From contig CANHOA010000014.1 in assembly GCA_947462255.1 (NCBI GenBank), positions 1 to 64,000 of the forward strand: 64,000 nucleotides of DNA, read 5' to 3'. This DNA comes from Flavobacteriales bacterium. Its GTDB lineage: Bacteria; Bacteroidota; Bacteroidia; Flavobacteriales_D; Crocinitomicaceae. Below are positions 61,232-64,000 of this stretch, piece after piece; position 1 is the stretch's first letter, and every line of letters starts with the position of its first letter. The notes under the pieces are model-generated. The model saw only the letters and a list, made by a program, of their open reading frames with translations, did not search any database and was not told where the DNA came from. The position numbers and the translations under genes are program-made.

Positions 61232-61630
61232 ATGGAAATCTCAACTGTTAATTACCTAGGAAGTCTTAGTACTGAATGCATTCATCACTCGGGAAGTAAA
61301 ATAACAACCGACGCACCAGTTGATAATCACGGATTGGGAGCTGCTTTTTCGCCAACTGATTTAATGGCTACCTCCCTAGCATCGTGCTTTATTACCATTG
61401 TAGGTATTTATTGCCAACAACATGACATACCGTTTACCCATTGCTCTGCAAAAGTTGAAAAAATTATGGCTTCGAATCCCCGAAAAATAGAAAGAATAAA
61501 CATACATTTTAATTTTTCTGGTAACCAATGGGATGACAAAACGCTTAAAAAAGCGATTGCCGCGGGCAAGACGTGTCCGGTGCACCTCACCTTAGATGGC
61601 AACGTAGAGATTACGTATATTTTTAGTTAA
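61232..61630 (+). CDS. OsmC family peroxiredoxin-like protein
   Basis: A 132-residue protein from the ATG at 61232; an earlier in-frame ATG at 61214 overlaps the -7 box. The two conserved redox Cys are in [18 protein letters not shown] and [10 protein letters not shown], the OsmC/Ohr pattern. [18 protein letters not shown] is family-typical. It detoxifies organic hydroperoxides with thiol chemistry in the cytosol. The RNA methyltransferase gene follows 1 bp later. Confidence 0.9.
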   Translation: MEISTVNYLGSLSTECIHHSGSKITTDAPVDNHGLGAAFSPTDLMATSLASCFITIVGIYCQQHDIPFTHCSAKVEKIMASNPRKIERINIHFNFSGNQWDDKTLKKAIAAGKTCPVHLTLDGNVEITYIFS

Positions 61631-61631
61631 C

Positions 61632-62414
61632 ATGGAAAGAGAAAAGAACTACACACGGAAAGAAAAGTTAGATATTATTTTTGGCATCCGCACCGTTATA
61701 GAAGCCGTACAAGCGGCGCGAGAAATCAATAAAATATTGATTCAAAAAGGAATGAATAAAGATTTATTCATGGAACTTAAGAACGAATTGGCCGACAAAG
61801 ACTTCCAATTACAATTTGTTCCAGTTGAAAAACTGAATGCCCTAACATCTGGAAACCATCAAGGCGTTATTGCTTTTGTTTCACCGATTGTCTATGGCGA
61901 TATCCAAGTTATTGTTGACGATATGTTGCTAAAAGGCGAGAAACCGTGCATCTTAGTATTGGATCGCATTACAGACGTTCGAAATTTCGGAGCCATTGCC
62001 CGAACAGCAGAATGCCAAGGAATAGATGCGATATTAATTCCATCAAAAGGATCAGCTTTGGTAACAGCCGACGCCATGAAAGCATCAGCGGGTGCATTGA
62101 ATAGAATTACAGTTTGTAAAACAGACGAATTAAAAAACACCCTTTTTTACCTTCAGCAATCAGGCTTGAGAATAATCGCTTGTACAGAAAAAGCAAGCGT
62201 GCCGATTCAAAGTATTAACCTTCGCGGACCAATGGCCTTGCTTTTCGGATCAGAGGAAAGCGGGATCACTTCCGACTTAATATCCATGTCGGATGCTCGT
62301 TTAAAAATACCAATGAAAGGCGAAATCGCTTCTTTGAATGTAAGTGTTGCAGCTGGAATCGTGATGTATGAAAAAATGCGCCAAGAAGCTGAAGTACTTT
62401 TTAAAAAAGACTAA
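61632..62414 (+). CDS. rlmB: SpoU/TrmH family 2'-O-ribose RNA methyltransferase (RlmB-like)
   Basis: A 260-residue protein with a deep trefoil knot SPOUT fold. The N-terminal RNA-binding part begins FGIRTVIEAVQAAREINKIL. The methyltransferase motifs are LDRITDVRNFGAIARTAECQ, LLFGSEESGI and IPMKGEIASLNVSVAAGIV. It most resembles RlmB, which methylates Gm2251 in 23S rRNA, but other TrmH members share the motifs. It is co-transcribed with osmC and its stop overlaps the convergent phosphatase gene by 4 nt. Confidence 0.88.
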   Translation: MEREKNYTRKEKLDIIFGIRTVIEAVQAAREINKILIQKGMNKDLFMELKNELADKDFQLQFVPVEKLNALTSGNHQGVIAFVSPIVYGDIQVIVDDMLLKGEKPCILVLDRITDVRNFGAIARTAECQGIDAILIPSKGSALVTADAMKASAGALNRITVCKTDELKNTLFYLQQSGLRIIACTEKASVPIQSINLRGPMALLFGSEESGITSDLISMSDARLKIPMKGEIASLNVSVAAGIVMYEKMRQEAEVLFKKD

Positions 62415-63124
62415 GCACTTAACAATCGGGCAGCCTTCTGCGGTATTTCGCTTAAATCAGTAATTCTATTCTCAAATTTCAAGGTGTTATTTTCATTTGG
62501 TTCAAACCAAAGTGCATGCATCCCTGCGTTTATTGCTCCAGAAATATCAGCACGATAGTCATCCCCTATCATAACTGAATTGTGTGCTTCCGCATTCGCT
62601 TCCTTTAGTGCATGCTTAAAAATATTCGGGTGAGGTTTACTAAATCCTATGTGTTCAGAGCAAACGACCACATCAAAAAACGGCGAGAGACCCGCATTTT
62701 CCATTTTTTCAAATTGCACCTCAACAAAACCATTCGTAATAATGTGTAAATTAAAACCCATGGACTTCAAATCAGCTAATACATTCAAGGCATTAGGGAA
62801 AAGTAATTTTTGTTTTGGCGATATTTCAACATATGCATCACCTATTCGAAGAATTTGTTCCTCATCTAGAACATTAAAAACCTTTAGCGCTGATCTGAAA
62901 CGCTCGTAGCGAAGCACGTCTTTGGTTAATTTACCCCTTCCGTATTTTTTCCAAAGGAGCGCGTTTTTTTGATGATATACTTTATAGAACGAATCAAATC
63001 CCAAACATTTTTCCAATAATTTTTCTTGTTCAAGAATAGATCTTAATGCAAACTTAGAGTTACTATCAAAATCCCACAGCGTTCGGTCAAGATCAAAAAA
63101 AAGATGCTTATTTAAAAATAACAT
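62411..63124 (-). CDS. YjjG-like noncanonical pyrimidine nucleotide phosphatase (HAD family)
   Basis: A 237-residue HAD protein. Motif I is FFDLDRTLWDF (nucleophile and acid/base Asp), motif II is HIITNGF, motif III is SKPHPNIF and motif IV is IGDDYRADI. The L-W-DF cap entry and length fit the YjjG/YfnB family, which removes noncanonical nucleotides. It overlaps the upstream membrane-protein gene by 17 nt. Confidence 0.85.
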   Translation of the reverse strand: MLFLNKHLFFDLDRTLWDFDSNSKFALRSILEQEKLLEKCLGFDSFYKVYHQKNALLWKKYGRGKLTKDVLRYERFRSALKVFNVLDEEQILRIGDAYVEISPKQKLLFPNALNVLADLKSMGFNLHIITNGFVEVQFEKMENAGLSPFFDVVVCSEHIGFSKPHPNIFKHALKEANAEAHNSVMIGDDYRADISGAINAGMHALWFEPNENNTLKFENRITDLSEIPQKAARLLSA

Positions 63125-63572
63125 ACGCTAGAAATGTAGTAATGGCCCCATTTAATAACATTCCAAAAGCTATAAATAAAAAGGTGTTTTTATCTCCGCC
63201 ATAAAATTTAGCCGCAATGATACTACCAATAGGAACAGATAAAAAGAAAGGAGCCCAAAAACAAATTCCTACTTTACCAAGGTTACGTCTAAGCCGAGCA
63301 ATAAACTTATTAGATCGGGTGAATTTCTTTTTCTCTATAATTTTTTTCCCACTTGCTGTGAACTTATTATTTTTTAATTCAGCACGCTTTATAAAATACG
63401 CCATCAATCGACCACTACCAAAGTAAAAAAAAGCAGAACTTAACGTTCCCCCAATCACCGCTGCAAAATAAGTCTCATAAAAATGCAAACCAAGCGGAAC
63501 GCCTGCAAAAGGAGCAAATAAAAACTTTACTGTTGATAATAAAAAGATACTAGTAATTCCTCCCCAATCCAT
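63108..63572 (-). CDS. Small membrane protein, unknown
   Basis: A 154-residue protein with four hydrophobic segments (about residues 5-22, 30-50, 103-120 and 131-152) and a central highly basic loop (KKIIEKKKFTRSNKFIARLRRNLG). The segment WAPFFLSVPIGSIIAAKFYG between helices resembles the small SNARE-associated or multidrug-export membrane families, but I cannot assign it. It is translationally close to upp (2 bp gap) and to the phosphatase gene (17-nt overlap), so all three are one leftward unit. Confidence 0.6.
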   Translation of the reverse strand: MDWGGITSIFLLSTVKFLFAPFAGVPLGLHFYETYFAAVIGGTLSSAFFYFGSGRLMAYFIKRAELKNNKFTASGKKIIEKKKFTRSNKFIARLRRNLGKVGICFWAPFFLSVPIGSIIAAKFYGGDKNTFLFIAFGMLLNGAITTFLAYVIFK

Positions 63573-63574
63573 CC

Positions 63575-64000
63575 TTAAACTTTTACGCCGAAAGCCAAAT
63601 CCCCTGCATCACCTAAACCCGGAACAATGTACGATTGTGCTGTTAATTCCTTATCAATAGCGCCAACCCAAATTTCTGTATTGCTTGGAGTATGTTGTTG
63701 CACCAATCGAATGGCTTCAGGAGTTGCAATAGCTGAAGCAATGACAATACGTTTTGGGTTCCCTTGACTTTTAAGTGCATTGAGCACTGCCACCATTGAA
63801 TTTCCCGAAGCAAGCATTGGATCACTTATTACCCAGATACGATTATCTAAAGATGGAGCGGCAAGATATTCTACAAAAATTTCAAAATCTTCCGGAGTTG
63901 TATGCTTCCGATACGCCGAAACGAATGCACTTTCAGCACGATCAAAGGTTCTCACTAATCCCTGATGCATGGCTAAACCAGCTCGAAGAATCGTGATTAG
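63575..64000 (-). CDS. upp: Uracil phosphoribosyltransferase, partial (N-terminus beyond right edge)
   Basis: 142 codons are visible; the frame is open through the right edge as LITILRAGLAMHQG. The PRPP loop VISDPMLASGNSM and the uracil-binding C-terminal YIVPGLGDAGDLAFGV are the UPRT signatures. It forms UMP from uracil and PRPP in pyrimidine salvage. The internal ATG at 63970 is not the true start, because the conserved ITILRAGL precedes it. It leads a unit with the small membrane protein and the phosphatase, fitting a nucleotide-salvage theme. Confidence 0.93.
   Translation of the reverse strand, partial: LITILRAGLAMHQGLVRTFDRAESAFVSAYRKHTTPEDFEIFVEYLAAPSLDNRIWVISDPMLASGNSMVAVLNALKSQGNPKRIVIASAIATPEAIRLVQQHTPSNTEIWVGAIDKELTAQSYIVPGLGDAGDLAFGVKV

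Noticed and set aside
1-64000. tRNA, rRNA, CRISPR, IS or prophage signals
   Set aside because: I scanned gaps for cloverleaf-like T-loops, regular repeat arrays and transposase or integrase motifs and saw none.

Overview
The window is a stretch of AT-rich bacterial chromosome, and it looks like a member of the Bacteroidota, most likely Flavobacteriales. Four signs point that way. Several genes are preceded by the TTG / TAnnTTTG promoter type of this phylum. Two large proteins end in type IX secretion (T9SS) sorting domains. Many families present are typical of the phylum: a PorE-like OmpA protein, a SusC-like TonB receptor, DUF4301, DUF2490, DUF983 and the rpsF-rpsR-rplI operon. Shine-Dalgarno sequences are largely absent. 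I could not place it to genus. I see no rRNA, tRNA, CRISPR array, prophage or intact insertion sequence.

Layout. 1-2.65 kb: a right-handed beta-helix protein cut by the left edge, a DUF1566 protein and a DUF2461 protein. 2.7-3.9 kb: ribosomal proteins S6, S18 and L9 with promoter and terminator. 3.9-5.7 kb: a membrane-anchored CPYC thioredoxin-like protein, two tandem cysteine-rich lipoproteins made by a 394-bp duplication, and a small membrane protein. 5.6-7.9 kb: a phospholipid-type cluster (acyltransferase, CDP-diglyceride synthase, YnbA-like CDP-alcohol phosphotransferase). 8.0-8.8 kb: fabI, followed by a 456-bp gene-free stretch with a large imperfect hairpin. 9.3-16.5 kb: an inorganic-carbon uptake operon (dabA, dabB, a SulP transporter and a DUF2490 protein) preceded by a small secreted protein. 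16.6-26.2 kb: housekeeping genes (ornithine aminotransferase, phosphohexomutase, ZIP transporter, proS, trmN6-like, prfC, ndk). 26.2-33.5 kb: TonB receptor, pabA/trpG, RidA, a fused glycosyltransferase and an E2 acyltransferase. 33.5-44.2 kb: PorE-like OmpA protein, exonuclease, FAH-family enzyme, T9SS cargo with FG-GAP repeats, orphan HlyD-like adaptor, DUF4301, methyltransferase, and an unknown membrane protein flanked by direct repeats. 44.2-51.2 kb: two ECF sigma / membrane-partner modules around a beta-helix lipoprotein and mdh. 51.4-57.2 kb: mutL, two rhomboid proteases, an EEP-family protein, a Sua5/YciO protein and a class I amidotransferase in one rightward run. 57.2-64 kb: a 974-residue T9SS cargo, lipA, OsmC, RNA methyltransferase, YjjG-like phosphatase, a membrane protein and upp (cut by the right edge).

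The most distinctive unit is the DAB operon. DabA keeps all four predicted zinc/active-site residues and DabB keeps NuoL-type proton-path residues. They sit beside a SulP anion transporter and a predicted outer-membrane DUF2490 protein, which suggests a cell-envelope-spanning system for taking up CO2 and bicarbonate. The divergent region between this operon and ornithine aminotransferase carries three copies of TTTGCTAAA, one overlapping the probable operon promoter. Other points worth attention are two local duplication or insertion scars, a sigma-factor partner protein with a CHU_C-like C-terminus, and a glycosyltransferase fused to a degenerate sugar-phosphate transferase.
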